Source: Corythucha ciliata
Lineage: Eukaryota > Arthropoda > Insecta > Hemiptera > Tingidae
Reading direction: 5' to 3'
NCBI GenBank assembly: GCA_038030265.1
Contig: CM075939.1
Coordinates: 9,033,253-9,097,252 of the forward strand
DNA: 64,000 nucleotides
Shown here: in pieces, positions 62,440 to 64,000 of the stretch
Position numbering within the stretch: position 1 is the first letter of the stretch
How the letters are laid out: every line of letters starts with the position of its first letter
Translations under genes and position numbers: made by a program
Notes under the pieces: model-generated
What the model saw: only the letters and a program-made list of their open reading frames with translations
The model's database searches: none
What the model was told of the DNA's origin: nothing

Positions 62440-64000
62440 CACCCTATGATGTTACGTCTTTAAAATCCTTTTTGGGTTTAATTCAGTACTATGCCAGATT
62501 TGTGCCGAATTTAAGTGAATTGTTGCACCCCTTGTGGCCTTTGTTGAAAAAAAATGTTAAATTCCAGTAGACCAAGGATTGTCAGGAAGCGTTTGAACGA
62601 GCCAAGGCGGTGATTGCATCAGATGAGGTGTTAGTTCATTTCGATCCGAGTAAAAAATTGAGACTAGTGGGTGATGCGTCTCAGAATGGCCTGGGGGCGG
62701 CCCTGGTACATGTTTTCCCGGATGGAACGGTGAAACCAATTTGCTTCGCGTCTCGAACGTACAATACAGCCGAAAAAAATTATTCTGTAATTCACAAAGA
62801 GGCGTTGGCCTTGTTTTGGGGCGTTAAAAAGTATTACCAATATTTAGCTGGTCGACATTTTGAAATGGTTTCGGACCATAAGCCTTTAGAAGCGATTTTT
62901 GGGGAAAAAGCTCAGTTACCCCAAATGGCTGCAGTGCAGGACGCATCCAACGTTGGGCGTCATATTTGTCCGAGTTTGATTATTCGTTTAAAAATATTAA
63001 AGGTAGTGAAAATGTTCTTGCCGACTCTCTTTCTCGTTTGCCTTTAACGGAAGGTCCGGAACCCGGTGACAAAGGCTGTGAGTATGTTGATTTTTTAGCT
63101 GAAACTCCGCCCATTGACTTCATTTGTTTGCATAAAGAAACTTCAAGAGACCCTGTGCTTCAAAAAGTTGTCCACTTTTGTCGAAATGGATGGTTTGGCG
63201 AAAATGCTGTTTCAGAGGAATTCAAGCCGTTTTTTGCTCGTCAAGCAGAAATTTATGAGGAAAATGGCATCGTTATGTGGGGATTTAGAGCAATTATTCC
63301 AACTATTTTAAGGCCCACGCTTTTAAAAGATCTTCATACAACCCACCTGGGTGTGTCAAAAATGAAGGAACTAGCGCGGGCATATTTTTGGTGGCCGGGG
63401 TTGGACAAGGCCATAGAGGAAATTAGTAGGTCCTTTATGCAAATGGCCAGAAGCCATTGAGCCACTTTCTCGGATTCACGTTGATTATTTTGGGCCGTGC
63501 CGAGGAAAAAATTAGTTTATAATCACAGATGCTTATTCAAAGTGGCCAGAAGTGTTTGAAACCACTAGGGAAGATACTGCCACCACAATTTCCTTTTTAC
63601 GGGATTTTTTTTGTCGTTTCGGATTGCCGAAAACATTAGTCTCGGACAATGCGTCTTATTTTTCCTCCGTGGAATTCAGGGCATTTTGCGAATCTCTGGG
63701 TATCACCTTATTACACCCTCCTCCTTGTCACCCCGCCGGAAATGGTGCGGCAGAAAACACCGTCAAGTCCTGCAAGACGGCCTTATTAAAAGCGTTGAAA
63801 GAACAGGGGCAGTTGAGTACTGAAATTATTTTGCAACGTTACCTTTTTATGTACAGAAACACTCCACATTCTACTACAGGGGTCGAACCAGCTCTTCGAA
63901 TGATCGGGAGAGTGGCTAGGAACAGGTTTTCGTTGCTAACCTGCCAATCAGCTACCAAAAAAGGGGATAAACAGGCTTTATATTTTAAGGGGAAACGACA
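62432..64000 (+). pseudogene. Gypsy pol, second part: connection, RNase H, integrase
   Basis: SLKSFLGLIQYYARFVPNL is followed by an in-frame TAG (62568-62570). RNase H has LVGDASQNGLGAAL, SVIHKEALALFWGVKKY and VSDHKPLEAIF, then a frame shift near 62945 and NIKGSENVLADSLSRL. Integrase has HTTHLGVSKMKELARAYFWWPG. The following zinc cysteines (expected C-x2-C) are lost around 63440-63460. The core has ITDAYSKWPEV and LVSDNASYF, then HPAGNGAAENTVK. It is open at the window end. Confidence 0.85.

Larger units (their letters stand above)
58804..64000 (+). mobile_element. Ty3/Gypsy element with 5' LTR, running off the window
   Basis: LTR, primer-binding site, gag, protease, RT, RNase H and integrase are in order. 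A 1.2-kb hAT-like element interrupts it at 61206-62431, between RT and RNase H. Stops (59902-59904, 62568-62570) and frameshifts (about 59220, 62945, 63445 onward) inactivate it. It resembles the minus-strand remnant at 4500-6145 (REKVEAELDRLEREGVI against REKVETELDSLEAAGII). Confidence 0.87.

Overview
This is arthropod-type nuclear DNA. It holds nested and decayed retrotransposons of the Jockey, CR1/Daphne, R1/LOA, I and Ty3/Gypsy groups, hAT-like and TA-target non-autonomous DNA transposons, tRNA-derived repeats, and long fields of degenerate AT-rich repeats. Short GT-AG introns are present, and there are no bacterial operons. No species-specific gene is visible, so 'arthropod, probably an insect' is an inference.

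The only host gene I can assemble is on the minus strand. It is a DBS/MCF2L-type Rho guanine-nucleotide exchange factor. Ten coding exons whose phases all agree give 508 codons: a probable first exon at 56164-56230 and nine exons packed into 22246-24417. They encode a CRAL-TRIO/Sec14-like domain followed by spectrin-like helices. No catalytic DH-PH exons were recognised and they probably lie beyond base 1. Most of the window would then be two introns of one gene. Intron 1 is about 31.7 kb (24418-56163) and is filled with transposons. The intron after the last visible exon is more than 22 kb and starts with a GC donor.

Layout. 1-3863: Jockey element with an ATGA ORF1/ORF2 overlap. 4500-6145 (-): Gypsy remnant with a deletion and a probable 3' LTR. 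6372-6540: long hairpin. 6577-10220: R1/LOA-like LINE with RNase H. 10221-12431: 5'-truncated Jockey joined to the tail of the previous element. 12793-17650 (-): CR1/Daphne-like LINE split by a 359-bp TA-target MITE. 17650-19560: degenerate repeats. 19671-21990 (-): truncated I-like LINE. 22246-24417 (-): RhoGEF exons. 25592-25708: SINE with a perfect 12-bp target duplication. 25833-29160: internally deleted Jockey. 29170-32792: mag-like Gypsy with a short 3' LTR. 32793-35754: second Gypsy lineage. 35755-39600: degenerate arrays. 39615-40994: hAT-like non-autonomous element with an 8-bp target duplication. 41490-45835: nearly intact CR1-group LINE. 45952-46221: tRNA-like sequence and SINE-like repeat. 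46230-49700: more arrays, partly in opposing orientation. 49803-53563: full-reach but heavily mutated I-like LINE. 56164-56230 (-): first RhoGEF exon with CpG-rich DNA upstream. 58804 to the window end: Gypsy element with 5' LTR and a primer-binding site matching tRNA-Ser(GCU), interrupted by a hAT-like element.

The most notable signal is in the CR1-group LINE at 41878-45686. Its ORF1 ends exactly at a canonical A-AAA-AAC slippery heptamer followed by TGA. ORF2 continues in the -1 frame, and its first in-frame ATG is about 530 nt inside the endonuclease. This suggests an ORF1-ORF2 fusion made by -1 ribosomal frameshifting.
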